From DASWLF01 sp963768765 (lineage in GTDB: Bacteria > Desulfobacterota > Desulfobaccia > Desulfobaccales > 0-14-0-80-60-11), in contig CAVYJK010000021.1 of the NCBI GenBank assembly GCA_963768765.1, forward strand, positions 434,001 through 498,000: a DNA stretch of 64,000 bases, in the 5' to 3' direction. The position numbers and the translations under genes are program-made. The notes under the pieces are model-generated. The model ran no database searches, was not told the origin of the DNA, and saw only the letters and a program-made list of their open reading frames with translations. Shown here in pieces: positions 45,243 to 54,580 of this stretch (its first letter is position 1; each line of letters begins with the position of its first letter).

Positions 45243-47439
45243 TTAATGCCGGGTGGGGCCGGAAATCGGGATGTTGTGCTTCCGGAGCATGGCGTAGACG
45301 GTGCTGCGGCTGATGCCCAGCCGCTGGGCCGCCAGTTTCTTATTCCAGCCGCAATCATCCAGGATCTCCAGCAAGAGCTTGAGTTCGCGCTCCCCCATGG
45401 TAGCCGGGGGTCCGGAAGCGGTAAGACGCAAGGCCGACGGCAAGTCCCAGGCCTCCACCTGGCCGCCTTTGGCCAAGACCGCGGCGTGCTCCACGGTGTT
45501 TTCCAGTTCCCGCACGTTGCCGGGCCAGTGATAGTCCAGCAAGAGACGCATGGCTTCGGTGCTGAACTCCCGGATGTCCTTGCTCCGTTCCCCCGCGAAC
45601 CGGCGCAGAAAGTGGAGGGCCAGCAAAGGTATGTCGTTTTTGCGTTCCCTCAAGGGAGGCAGCATGAGGGGGATGACGTTGAGCCGGTAAAAGAGGTCCT
45701 CCCGGAAATTGCCGCTCTTCACTTCGGCCAACAGGTCCTTGTTGGTGGCGGCCAGGATGCGCACGTCCACCGTCAGGGTCTGCTCCCCGCCCACCCGCTC
45801 AAACTTTCGGGTCTGCAATACCCGCAGGAGCTTGATTTGCGCCGGCGGCGGGATTTCCCCCACTTCATCCAGGAAGACGGTGCCGCTATCAGCCTGTTCG
45901 AAGCGGCCGGACTTCTGGCGCAGAGCTCCGGTGAAAGCCCCTTTCTCGTGGCCGAAGAGTTCGCTTTCCAGCAAGGTGGCCGGGTAGGCGGAACAGTTGA
46001 TCACCATAAAGGGCCCCTCCCGGCGGTGGCTCAGGCGGTGAATGGCCCGGGCCACCAGTTCCTTGCCGGTGCCGCTCTCTCCCTGGATGAGAACCGTGGC
46101 GTCCGCGGGCGCCACGTCCTCGATCAACTGGTAGACTACCTGCATCTTGGGGTCTTTGCCGATGAGGTCCCCGAAACCCGGCGGAGGCTGTCTATCCGGC
46201 TTTTAAGGCCCCGGACCTCTTCTTCGTGCTCTATGGCCCTTTTGAGCGCCCCGGCGTTCTGGTTCAATGATCAGCCCGACCAACTCGATTTCTTCGGTAC
46301 TGCAGTGGCACTTGTCGGAACAGGCGATGATGGCGGCGCCATGGATTTGGGCGCCGTCAAAGGGGATCACGACCAGACGCCCGGCGGCGAGAAAGTCTTC
46401 GGGAACCACGGGGGGTTTGAACGGTCTTCCGGGGGAGAAGGTGATCCTGTTCACGCCCTCCAGGACTCTCCCGGACGCCTTGAAGGACCCCGGGGTCTTG
46501 ATCACCCTGGTGTCCTGGTCGGAGAGGACGAAAAGATTCTCTTGGCGGGCATTAAAGACCCACCAACACGAGGTGCCGGCAAGGCATGATGTCTTGCAGC
46601 TTTCCGAGCAGGATTTCGCCCATCTCGTCCAGGGTGCGCAGGGCGCTGATCTCCCGCACGATCTGACAGGCAACCCTGGTTTGACCGTGAGCCCGCTCCA
46701 GTTCCAGGGCCTGTTCTTCGAGACGGTGGGTATATTGTGCCTGGCTGCCCACCATCTGATTGAAGGAAGACGCCAGGGCGGCGATTTCATCCTGGCCCTG
46801 TACGGTAACCTGCACGCCTGCCTCCCCCCGGTCGATTTCCTGGGTCGCTTTCACCAGGGCGGCCAGGGGACGGGTGATCCGCCGTACGAATCAGAGGCTG
46901 CCCGCCAGGGAGACAATGAGAATCCCCAGGGTGAAGAGTCCGATCTCCAACCATAACCCGGCGACTTGCCGCCGGTATTGATGCTCCGAAAAACCCAGGC
47001 GCAAGACCCCGGCCTTGCCGTCAAAGATGGGCCAGGCCGTATCCAGGAAATGTTCTCCCCGGACGGAGACGATTTCCCGGAAATGGGCCTGGTCCATGGC
47101 GACGGGTTCATTAGCACCTAACAGATCGGCGGGCACGCCCTGCTCAAAGGTGTGGGCCAGGACCTGACCTTCCCGGATGACAAAGATATAGCCCACCAGG
47201 GGGTTGCTGGCGGTCTGCTGATCCAGCATCCTCTGGAGGCCCACCAGGTCGTTGATGAGGATCTTGTCGGCCGCGTCCAGGGCCACGGCATGGGCCATGT
47301 TCTCCGCCTGTCCCACCATGGCTTGGTGCAGCGCGGCGCTGTATCGCTGGGTGACCAGGAAGGCAATGATGAGCCCGCTAACAATTACCAGGGCCGCAAC
47401 CATGGCCAGGAGCTTGCTCTTCAGGCTTTTAAGGCGCAT
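45243..47439 (-). CDS. Membrane-bound sigma-54-dependent activator: periplasmic sensor, HAMP, GAF, AAA+, Fis HTH (several breaks)
   Basis: About 730 residues joined from several frames. Order: membrane helix (LLAMVAALVIVSGLIIAF), periplasmic sensor to residue 155, second helix, HAMP (RRITRPLAALVKATQEI), GAF-like domain, then AAA+ with GESGTGKE, GAFTGA, TVFLDEVGEI, FREDLFYRLNV, and a Fis-type HTH (LAAQRLGISRSTVYAML). No kinase domain. An in-frame TGA at 46891-46893 sits at a usual Trp before HAMP; shifts are near 46555, 46268 and 46183. It would activate the -24/-12 promoter directly. The start overlaps the PhnD-like gene. Confidence 0.8.
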
Positions 47440-48451
47440 GGGGCTTGTCTCTTAGCCGGGCCAGGTCCTGATTCATCTGCCTTACGGTGTCATACCACTC
47501 TTCCCGGGGTGGGATAAAGCGGTCGATCATCAGTTCCGCCAGGATCTTCTTGCCTTCTGGATCCTGGTGCATGGTGAAGAGCAACTGTTGGATCCGCGCC
47601 TTGGCTTCGCCGGAAAGCTGTTTGGAGGCCACCAGGGGCGGGATGCCAAAGGGTTCCGATTTCTTGATGACCCGGGTCTTGGACGTGAAGGCCGGGGTCT
47701 TCGCCTGGTAATATTCCCAGATCAGCCCATCCACCGCGGCGCCGTCCACCAGACCCCGGGCCACCGCCATGATGGAGTTATCATGGCTATAAGTATAGAT
47801 GATCCGGCTAAAGAAGGTGTCCGGCCGTTGCTTGATTTCCGCCAGCCAGTAAGTGGGCACCAGCCTGCCGGTGTTGGAATCGGGGTCGGTGAAGGCGAAG
47901 GTATGGCCTTTTAACTCTTCCAGGCTGTTGAAAGGGCTGTCTTTGTTGACGATGAGATAGGAGCGGTAGAAATGGCTGCCGTGGATTTCGGGGACGGCCA
48001 ACGGTTCAAAACCATACCGCTCTCGGCCGCTGACATATGGTCCGGAACAGATGAAGGCCATGTCGATCTGGCCTTTCCCCAGAAGTTCATCGATTTCGCC
48101 ATAAGTTTTGCGCTGCACGAATTCCAGGCTTCTGCCCGACTTGTGCCCGAGGTATAGCTCGAGAAGTTGCCGGTACAGGTTGAAGGTCTCCCGGGGCGAG
48201 ACCATGGCGGCCACGGCCACCCGCAAAGGCGGGTTAGGGGAAGACCGATCCCCGGGACGGGCCACCGGCACGGTCTTGGAAAAGTCAACTACGACCCCAT
48301 CGGAGTCGCTGCCGCAACCGCTGAGGAGTAAGAGAAGCGTCACCCAAATGGCGGCAACGAAGAAGACAGAACTAAGCCCCCGTGTGGTTGCCGGTTTCAG
48401 GATTTCTTGGGGCGTGAATAACTTCAACCGTAACATTTCCCTTCCCCTCAA
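47429..48451 (-). CDS. PhnD-like periplasmic ligand-binding lipoprotein
   Basis: 340 residues. Lipobox LLLLLSGCG near residue 46, then a phosphate/phosphonate-binding-type domain (LRVAVAAMVSPRETFNLY, IDMAFICSGPYVSG, GHTFAFTDPDSNTG). Related domains sense oxyanions in TtrS and in the AioX/ArrX proteins. It overlaps the start of the membrane activator by 11 bases, so it probably presents the ligand to it. No permease or ATPase of a phosphonate transporter is nearby. A nearer start (MLRLKLF) is possible. Confidence 0.8.
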   Translation of the reverse strand: MRGREMLRLKLFTPQEILKPATTRGLSSVFFVAAIWVTLLLLLSGCGSDSDGVVVDFSKTVPVARPGDRSSPNPPLRVAVAAMVSPRETFNLYRQLLELYLGHKSGRSLEFVQRKTYGEIDELLGKGQIDMAFICSGPYVSGRERYGFEPLAVPEIHGSHFYRSYLIVNKDSPFNSLEELKGHTFAFTDPDSNTGRLVPTYWLAEIKQRPDTFFSRIIYTYSHDNSIMAVARGLVDGAAVDGLIWEYYQAKTPAFTSKTRVIKKSEPFGIPPLVASKQLSGEAKARIQQLLFTMHQDPEGKKILAELMIDRFIPPREEWYDTVRQMNQDLARLRDKPHAP

Positions 48452-48950
48452 CCCGCGGATAACTCCATGACCTCCGACCCCTTTAACCCGTCTGGGTCAG
48501 CTTCCTGATCACTAGCCAGAGGTCCATGAAGTACTTAAATTATATAGATTAAATTAATATGTATCAACCACACAAAGTTGGTTCTCCCTAAAAAATTTGG
48601 GGGTATCGAAAAAAGGCGCTGCTACCTGATAAAACTCGAGGCTCGTAAACGAAGCAAGGGTAAGGGTTCTCGGGAATGAGTCCTTTAAAGAAGCCAGTCT
48701 GTTACCTGGCCTTTTATCCAACTCTTTCTAAAGGTTGGGGCAGACGGGAATTATCACTAAGTTCGCCGCGGAGCCCACACAATGAAAGCTATCTTGGAGC
48801 CTTGGGGCCGGGGGGTATGGCCGCCGATTTACGGAAAGCCTGATATGGGGGTGCTCCAGGGGCTGGCGCCCCTGGGGTATCTGGCAACCAAGGATGTGTG
48901 GGCAGTTGGTGGGGCGGAGCCAGAATGGCATCACCCGGCACCTTGTATGA
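48452..48950 (-). other. Intergenic region between the sensor operon and the exporter operon
   Basis: Contains the promoter at 48539-48567. A strong hairpin CCAGGGGC-TGGC-GCCCCTGG near 48857-48876 lies downstream of the exporter ATPase gene (minus strand) and may end that transcript, although no T-run follows. No convincing gene. Confidence 0.5.
48539..48567 (-). promoter_or_regulatory. Sigma-70-type promoter for the PhnD-like/activator operon
   Basis: Minus strand TTGATA, 17-base spacer, TATAAT, in an AT-rich patch about 90 bases upstream of the lipoprotein start. Confidence 0.7.
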
Positions 48951-49640
48951 TTAATGGCTATGGTTCAAGCGGCCATCTTTTAAATGGTAAACGTAATCGA
49001 AGCCCTCGATCATGCGGACGTCGTGGGTCACCACGATTACCGCCGACTGGTTTTCTTTGGCGATCTTTTTCAATAACTCCATGACCTTCTTACCTCTGAC
49101 GGTATCCAGGGAGGCGGTGGGCTCGTCGGCCAGGATCAGGCGGGGGTTGTTGGCCAGGGCCCGGGCAATGGCCACCCGCTGCTGCTCGCCCCCGGAAAGC
49201 AGGGCCGGCAGGTAGTGGGCCCGGTCGGCGATCTCCATGTATTCCAGGAGTTCTATGACCCGATGCTGGGCCGCCTCGCCCTTGAAGCCCACCAGGCTCA
49301 GGGGAAACAGGACGTTTTGCCGGGCCGTGAGAAAGGGGATGAGATTGTGGGACTGGAAGATAAAACCCATCTTCTCCCGGCGGAGGCGCCGGATATCAAC
49401 CCCCCCGGCCCAGCCGTTTTTTTGAAAGATCGTCTGGCCGTCAAAGACGATTTTGCCCTGGGTGGGTTCGAGAATCAAGCTGGTGGAGAGCAGCAGGGTG
49501 GTCTTGCCGGAGCCGCTGGGACCCAGGAGGGCCACCAGATCGCCGGCAGAGACGCTGAGGCTGACATCCTCCAAGGCCCGCACCTCCAGCCGCCCCGAGC
49601 CGAAAACTTTGGTCAACCCTTCGATCCGCAAGATTGCCAT
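48951..49640 (-). CDS. MacB/LolD-type ABC transporter ATPase
   Basis: 229 residues. Walker A GPSGSGKTTLL, signature LSGGEQQRVAIARAL, Walker B LILADEPTASLD. The start at 49640 (MAILRIEGL) overlaps the permease stop (TGATG); upstream in-frame codons lie inside the permease gene. Energises the FtsX-like permease encoded just before it. Last gene of a four-gene exporter operon. Confidence 0.9.
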   Translation of the reverse strand: MAILRIEGLTKVFGSGRLEVRALEDVSLSVSAGDLVALLGPSGSGKTTLLLSTSLILEPTQGKIVFDGQTIFQKNGWAGGVDIRRLRREKMGFIFQSHNLIPFLTARQNVLFPLSLVGFKGEAAQHRVIELLEYMEIADRAHYLPALLSGGEQQRVAIARALANNPRLILADEPTASLDTVRGKKVMELLKKIAKENQSAVIVVTHDVRMIEGFDYVYHLKDGRLNHSH

Positions 49641-50839
49641 CACTGTCCTCCCAGCGCCAGGGCGGGTTCCGTCTTGATGGCCTGCCACAGTCCCAGGATG
49701 CTGGCCAAGATGCCCCCGAAAAAGACCACGATAAAGGTGATGACTTCATCGGCAGGGACCAGCAGGATGGTCTTGGGAAAATAAGGATAGGTCTGGTTGA
49801 TGAGGACCAGGGCGAACAGAAAGGCGCTGATAGTTAGCAGCATGGATTGCTCCATCACCAGGCGGACGATCACCTGGTTGGGGGCGCCGATGAGCTTCAT
49901 AACCGCAATGGAGCGAATTTTTTCCATGGTGAAGGTGTAGATCACCAGGGAAATGATGACCACGGAGACGATCATCAGCAGGGTCCGAAACAACAGGAGC
50001 TGCTTGGTCATGCCGGATAGCTTCCCCTTCAGCATCATTTGCGTCTCTTGGGGCGTGGTGTAGACGGAAAAATAGAGCCAATCCCGGAGGTGGCGGGCCA
50101 CGGCGACGCGGTCGGCTCCGGGCTTCAGCCTTACCAGGACGGCATTGATGATATGGGTGTCCGGCTCCAACGCGGGAAGGAGTTTGTCTGCGGCCAAGGG
50201 CGTCAAAGAACTCTGCCGCGCCAGGCTGCGGGACAGCCGTTCCCTTTGGGTGCGCACCTCTTCGTTGTCCTTCTGGTATAGGATTTCCTGGGCATCGGGC
50301 AACGACAGATAAACCAGGGGATCACCGTTGGTATCTATCACCTCCTGGGTCAGGCCCACCACCGTGTAGGTATGGAGCCCCAGGGGCACCTGGTCTCCCA
50401 GCCGCGCCCCCAGTTTGGGGTGGGCCACCATCTCGTAGTGGGCCTGCTGAATTCCCCGGCCCGCATAGATTTTTTGCGGCCCTCCCAAACCGCCGAAGAC
50501 ATCGTAGCCCACGATGCTGAAATGCCGGCTTTGGTCCCCGATCTGCCGCTCCACGGTATAGTAGATGAAGGGGCTGGCCTGCTCCACCCCGGGAACGGCC
50601 TTGACGCTGTAATGATAATACTCGGGCATGGTGGACTGTTCGTTGAAAGGGCCCCCGCGGAAGCGCTCCACCACCCAGAGGTCCGGGTTGGTGGCGTTGA
50701 TGACGGCCAGGCCTTCGTAGATATTGCCCCGGTACAGGCCGTTCATGGCCAGGACGATGGTGAAGAGGAGCCCCACGCCGATGATGGTGGCGATGAACCG
50801 CCCCTGGTGGAGCTTCAAGTCGTACAATGCCAGGTCCAT
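49640..50839 (-). CDS. FtsX-like ABC permease (DevC/MacB type)
   Basis: 399 residues. N-terminal membrane helix (FIATIIGVGLLFTIVLAM), a periplasmic domain of about 220 residues, then three helices (LLMIVSVVIISLVIYTFTM, LTISAFLFALVL, IVVFFGGILASILG). With the adaptor and TolC it forms a tripartite exporter. Single FtsX domain with the ATPase on a separate chain, as in DevBCA. One base overlaps the adaptor stop. Confidence 0.85.
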   Translation of the reverse strand: MDLALYDLKLHQGRFIATIIGVGLLFTIVLAMNGLYRGNIYEGLAVINATNPDLWVVERFRGGPFNEQSTMPEYYHYSVKAVPGVEQASPFIYYTVERQIGDQSRHFSIVGYDVFGGLGGPQKIYAGRGIQQAHYEMVAHPKLGARLGDQVPLGLHTYTVVGLTQEVIDTNGDPLVYLSLPDAQEILYQKDNEEVRTQRERLSRSLARQSSLTPLAADKLLPALEPDTHIINAVLVRLKPGADRVAVARHLRDWLYFSVYTTPQETQMMLKGKLSGMTKQLLLFRTLLMIVSVVIISLVIYTFTMEKIRSIAVMKLIGAPNQVIVRLVMEQSMLLTISAFLFALVLINQTYPYFPKTILLVPADEVITFIVVFFGGILASILGLWQAIKTEPALALGGQ

Positions 50840-51999
50840 CAGTCCTCCTGGCCCATGCCGGTTTTTACCACCGGTTTGACCTTCTGCCCCGGCTTGATCA
50901 GGGCCGGGTTAAGCGCCGCCAGTTCGCCCGCCTGCAAGCCTTCCAACACCGCCACCCTTTTGCCGTCCTGAAGACCCAAGGAGACCTTACGGAACTCAGG
51001 GAGGCCTCCCTTTACTACCAGGACCCCTTTGTTACCGTTTCTGGTCAAGACCGCGGACAAAGGCACAGCAGGCGCCGTCTGGACGCCGGTGGCAATATCC
51101 ACTTCGGCCTCCTCGCCGATGACCAGAGGTTTGGGTAGTTGGGCGAATTGCACATCCACTTCCAACTCGCGGGTCACGGTATCGGCCTCTTTATTGAGGC
51201 GAACGACTTCTCCCTGGAAAACCCGGCCCGAGCGCAGTTTGATCGCGGCTTTCTGGCCCTCCCGCAGTTGGGCCACTTGGGTTTCATCGATCCAGGCGGC
51301 CACCCAGACCTGATCCAGGTCCACCAGTTGAAAGATGGGGGTCCCCGGGGCTATGGTATTGCCGATTTCCGCTTTGCGCACCGTGATCAAGCCGTCCATG
51401 GGGGCCAGGATGCGCGTGTAATTATGGAAAGCCTCAGCCGCGTGGGTCTCCGATTCCGCCTGTTTGACCGCCGCCTCCTGGGCGGTCACCGTGGCCTGCG
51501 TGGCCGCGACTTCGCTTTCGGCGACCCGGAGCTGGGCCTTGGTGGTGTCAAAGGCCGCCTGGGAAATGTAACCCGGGTTGAAAACCTCCAGGTCCCGCCG
51601 ATAATTACTCTGCGCCAACCCCAGGTTGGCCTGGGCCTTGACCATATCGGCCTGGGCCCGGACCAGATCACGTTGGGCGCGGTTCTTGGCGGCACGGGCC
51701 GCTGCCTCCCTGGCCCGCAGCTCGACCGCGTCCAGTGCCGCCAAGAGCTGGCCCTTCTGCACCCGATCGCCTTGATCGGCGTAGAGTTTTTCCAAGATCC
51801 CGGTAATCTTGGCGCTCACCGTGACCGGAACCTTGGACTGCACCGTGCCCGGCCCGTGAACTTTGCCCTGAATCTCCACCTGCTTCACCGCGATGACCGG
51901 CACCGGCGGGCGGTACCAAAAAATACGATAGCCTGCCAAAATGATAATGACCGCTCCTATGGCAATCCCGATGGACTTCTTTCCCCCAGGTAGTTTCAC
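50839..51999 (-). CDS. HlyD/MacA-type periplasmic adaptor
   Basis: 386 residues. N-terminal anchor (IGIAIGAVIIILAGYRIFW), lipoyl halves (AKITGILEKLYADQGDRV and GLITVRKAEIGN), a long coiled coil (residues about 105-190) and beta-barrel domain. Connects the inner-membrane permease to TolC. The stop and start overlap neighbours. Confidence 0.85.
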   Translation of the reverse strand: MKLPGGKKSIGIAIGAVIIILAGYRIFWYRPPVPVIAVKQVEIQGKVHGPGTVQSKVPVTVSAKITGILEKLYADQGDRVQKGQLLAALDAVELRAREAAARAAKNRAQRDLVRAQADMVKAQANLGLAQSNYRRDLEVFNPGYISQAAFDTTKAQLRVAESEVAATQATVTAQEAAVKQAESETHAAEAFHNYTRILAPMDGLITVRKAEIGNTIAPGTPIFQLVDLDQVWVAAWIDETQVAQLREGQKAAIKLRSGRVFQGEVVRLNKEADTVTRELEVDVQFAQLPKPLVIGEEAEVDIATGVQTAPAVPLSAVLTRNGNKGVLVVKGGLPEFRKVSLGLQDGKRVAVLEGLQAGELAALNPALIKPGQKVKPVVKTGMGQED

Positions 52000-53351
52000 T
52001 GCCTTTGACCCCCATTGGTGCTTTGCCGGCCAGGCACATATGGGCCGGAGCCGGTGATTTGCTTGATCCGGGCCTTGCCGATCTCATAAGCCACGGCGTA
52101 TCTGATGAAGTTGAAGCGGGAGCCGGTCAGGTCCACCTGGGCCTGCAGCACGTCCAGGCCGATGGCCTTGCCGTGGCGGTACAGGGCCTGGGCGCTGGCG
52201 TAGGCCTCTTCGTTCGTGGCCACGGTCTGCTTGGTGGTGGCCACCCCCTGCCGGGCGTTCTCCTGGTCCTTCCAGGCGGTGGTCAGGTCCACCTTCAGGC
52301 TATCCAGCCGGTCCCGCTTTTTCTCCAGCAATTGCAGAAATTGGGACGAAGCCTTGGCCACCTGGGCCTTGGTCAGCCCGCCCTCAAAAAACGGAAATTC
52401 CATAAAGATCCCGGCCAGCCATTCCGGCTTGGTGCCGCCCAGGTCGCGATGGCGCACGTCGGTGGCCGCCTGCAGGCTCACTTCCGGCAAATAGCCGCCC
52501 CGGGCCGCTTTGGTCAAGGACTGGCCCTGCGCTAATTCCAAATCGAGCCTCTTGATCTCCGGATTGCTTTTCAGGGCTTCCTGCCACAGGGAGGCGACCT
52601 CCGCAGCCGATGTAAACTCCTGGGGGAGCCGCCCCTTAATATCCACCTGCACCTGCTCTTTCAGGCCCAGGGTGCGGGCCAGGATCTCCCGGGCCAGGCG
52701 CACGGCGTTTTCCGCTTCCACCCTGGCCTGCTCGGCGTCCGATACCTGGGATTGGGCGCGAAAAGAATCCAGGTGAGTCACTTTCCCGGCCTTGAAAAAG
52801 GCCTCCGTGAGTTTGGCGAATTCCTGCCGCTGTTGCAGGGCCTCCTGGGCCACCTTGAGATTCTCCTTGGCCTCCACCAGGCGATAGAAGGCCTCGGTCA
52901 CCGTAAAGGCCACTTCATCGGCGGTGCGCTGCACTTCCTGTTTCTGGGCCTGGGTGCCGGTCTTGGCGGCCTGGGTATTGTAATAGGTCTTCAAGCCGTC
53001 GAAGATGATCTGCTTGCCGGTAACGCCGGTGAATCCCTCCCGCTTGAACAGTTCCTGGTTAGTGAGGGCTCCGGAAGTGAACCGGTCGGCGGGCTGCCGG
53101 TCATAGTAGGAGAGCAGCACGAGCCGGGGAAAAAATTTAGACCTGGCGGCCTGATAATCCGCCACCAACTCCTGGACCCTCTCCCGGCTGGCGCTTAGGA
53201 CCGGATTATACTGTCGAGCCAGGGCCAGGCAGTCCTCCAGGCTCAGGGCCTGGTAATCCTTTTCCTGCGCCGCCATTGCTCCAGTTTGAAGAATAATAAT
53301 AGCCGAAGCCACCGAGAAAATGAGTGATAGGTTCTTTAAGGTGAAACGCAT
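51996..53351 (-). CDS. TolC-family outer-membrane efflux protein
   Basis: 451 residues. Signal peptide (FSVASAIIILQTGAMA), then two OEP repeats with long helices (SLEDCLALARQYNPVLSAS, KLTEAFFKAGKVTHLDSF, SAQALYRHGKAIGLDVLQAQ). Outer-membrane duct of the exporter. First gene of the operon, divergent from arsR. The exported substrate is not evident. Confidence 0.85.
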   Translation of the reverse strand: MRFTLKNLSLIFSVASAIIILQTGAMAAQEKDYQALSLEDCLALARQYNPVLSASRERVQELVADYQAARSKFFPRLVLLSYYDRQPADRFTSGALTNQELFKREGFTGVTGKQIIFDGLKTYYNTQAAKTGTQAQKQEVQRTADEVAFTVTEAFYRLVEAKENLKVAQEALQQRQEFAKLTEAFFKAGKVTHLDSFRAQSQVSDAEQARVEAENAVRLAREILARTLGLKEQVQVDIKGRLPQEFTSAAEVASLWQEALKSNPEIKRLDLELAQGQSLTKAARGGYLPEVSLQAATDVRHRDLGGTKPEWLAGIFMEFPFFEGGLTKAQVAKASSQFLQLLEKKRDRLDSLKVDLTTAWKDQENARQGVATTKQTVATNEEAYASAQALYRHGKAIGLDVLQAQVDLTGSRFNFIRYAVAYEIGKARIKQITGSGPYVPGRQSTNGGQRQ

Positions 53352-53630
53352 TAACTTCTCCAGGAGGGCAAAGGATAACTCTTCATCTCGGGCCCGCCCA
53401 GAGCGGCACGCCCTTGTCGTCGCGCAGTTTTAGAATCTTGTCGCCCTTAATCAACGCGCCGACGTTCTCTCGGTCCGCCCCGCCAAGGACCAAAAACTCC
53501 CCCGCCGTTGCTTAAATAAACTCCGATAAAAGCAAATCGCTTATCCGGGTCTTTGCATATATAACAGCGCCAAATAGGAAAACCGGCGCAACGAAAGAAA
53601 TTTTTTTCAGGGAAAGGAACCGAATGGCGG
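53352..53630 (-). other. Region between tolC and arsR, with a possible gene remnant
   Basis: On the minus strand between 53511 and 53383 one frame reads GGADRENVGALIKGDKILK then LRDDKGVPLWAG and a TGA, with no start. It looks like the end of a lost gene. The rest is AT-richer and precedes the arsR promoter. Confidence 0.35.
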
Positions 53631-53665
53631 TTGACAATATGCGATTAAACGGTTATATAATAACC
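53631..53665 (+). promoter_or_regulatory. arsR promoter and operator-like palindrome
   Basis: TTGACA (53631-53636), 17-base spacer, TATATA (53654-53659). The -10 lies in a perfect palindrome GGTTATATAATAACC (53651-53665) that ends at the arsR ATG. This is the expected place for ArsR to block RNA polymerase. Predicted transcription start coincides with the ATG, so the mRNA may be leaderless. Confidence 0.75.
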
Positions 53666-54037
53666 ATGAAAACCGAAGCCCGACTCTTTAAATCGCTGGC
53701 GGACGAAACCCGGCTGCAGATTCTCTGGCTGCTGACGGCAAAAGAGGAGCTCTGCGTGTGCGACATTATGGGGGTCCTGGGCATCACCCAGTCCAAGGCC
53801 TCCCGGCACCTGCGCTATCTCTATCACCTGGGTTGGGTCACCGACCGCCGGGAGGGGGTGTGGATGAATTACCGATTGAGCGTCGCTCCCGGCAGCCCGC
53901 AGGACAAGCAGCTAAAATTGCTGGCGGAGATTCTGAGTTCCCGCCCCGAGGCCCAGGGGCTGCGGGACCGGTTGGAGCAGTGGCTGACGGCCAAAGGGCA
54001 GAGCAAGGAGGGCGCCGCGGCCTGCCAGTGCTCCTGA
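53666..54037 (+). CDS. arsR: ArsR-family arsenite-responsive repressor, paralogue 1
   Basis: 123 residues. Winged helix (LADETRLQILWLL, ITQSKASRHLRYLYHLGWV) with the As(III) site ELCVCD in the DNA-binding helix and a Cys-rich end (AACQCS). De-represses on binding As(III) or Sb(III). The ATG at 53666 follows the promoter directly; an in-frame ATG at 53624 is upstream of the -35 and cannot be used from this promoter. Followed by a close paralogue. Confidence 0.9.
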   Translation: MKTEARLFKSLADETRLQILWLLTAKEELCVCDIMGVLGITQSKASRHLRYLYHLGWVTDRREGVWMNYRLSVAPGSPQDKQLKLLAEILSSRPEAQGLRDRLEQWLTAKGQSKEGAAACQCS

Positions 54038-54079
54038 AGCCGATTATCCGTACCTATCTTAATCATTAATTTTTTTGGG

Positions 54080-54107
54080 TTGACTTACTCGATTAACCGG
54101 ATATAAA
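54080..54107 (+). promoter_or_regulatory. Promoter of the second arsR
   Basis: TTGACT (54080-54085), 16-base spacer, TATAAA (54102-54107), with an ATTAACCGG core (54092-54100) like that of the first operator. The ATG follows nine bases after the -10. Confidence 0.6.
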
Positions 54108-54115
54108 GGAATATC

Positions 54116-54517
54116 ATGAAAGCGGAGGCCCGGTTATTCAGGTCCCTGGCGGACGAGACCCGCCTGAAGATCCTATGGCTACTTTTGGCGGCAGAAGAAC
54201 TTTGCGTCTGCGATGTCATCGACGCCTTGGGCATCACCCAGTCCAAGGCCTCCCGCCACCTGCGCTATCTCTATCATCTGGGTTGGGTCACCGACCGCCG
54301 GGACGGGCTGTGGATGAACTACCGCTTATCCGTGCCCCCAGGTAGCGCCGGAGAGAAACTGCTCAAACTCCTGGCCGAAATGTTGGCGCCCCAGCCGGAA
54401 GCCCAGGCGCTGCGGGAGCAGCTGGAACGTTGCCTGGAGGATAAAAGGCAGTCCAGGTGCGCCAAGAAGTTGAATAACGGTCGGAAGAGGTCGCCGCCCA
54501 GGTTTCCCGAAACTTAA
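54116..54517 (+). CDS. arsR: ArsR-family repressor, paralogue 2
   Basis: 133 residues. The stretch ITQSKASRHLRYLYHLGWV is identical to paralogue 1 and the ELCVCD metal site is kept, so this is a recent tandem duplication with its own promoter. The C terminus differs: more basic and without the Cys-rich end, ending KNNGRK-like residues. May bind the same operators with different metal or affinity. Confidence 0.85.
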   Translation: MKAEARLFRSLADETRLKILWLLLAAEELCVCDVIDALGITQSKASRHLRYLYHLGWVTDRRDGLWMNYRLSVPPGSAGEKLLKLLAEMLAPQPEAQALREQLERCLEDKRQSRCAKKLNNGRKRSPPRFPET

Positions 54518-54542
54518 AATTTTTTGGTTAAATTAAGTTAAG

Positions 54543-54562
54543 AAAACGGTTATACGGATATC
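54543..54562 (+). promoter_or_regulatory. Third ArsR operator-like site, before acr3
   Basis: AAAACGGTTATACGGATATC shares the AAACGGTTATA core with the arsR1 operator and lies about 20 bases before the acr3 start. Confidence 0.5.
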
Positions 54563-54580
54563 AAATAAATAGGAGCACTT

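Noticed and set aside
45246..46589. Long plus-strand frame opposite the sigma-54 activator
   Set aside because: The minus strand has all AAA+ motifs; the plus frame has none.
48782..49084. Plus-strand frame of 100 codons between operons
   Set aside because: It overlaps the end of the ABC ATPase gene on the other strand, lacks a ribosome site and shows no motif.
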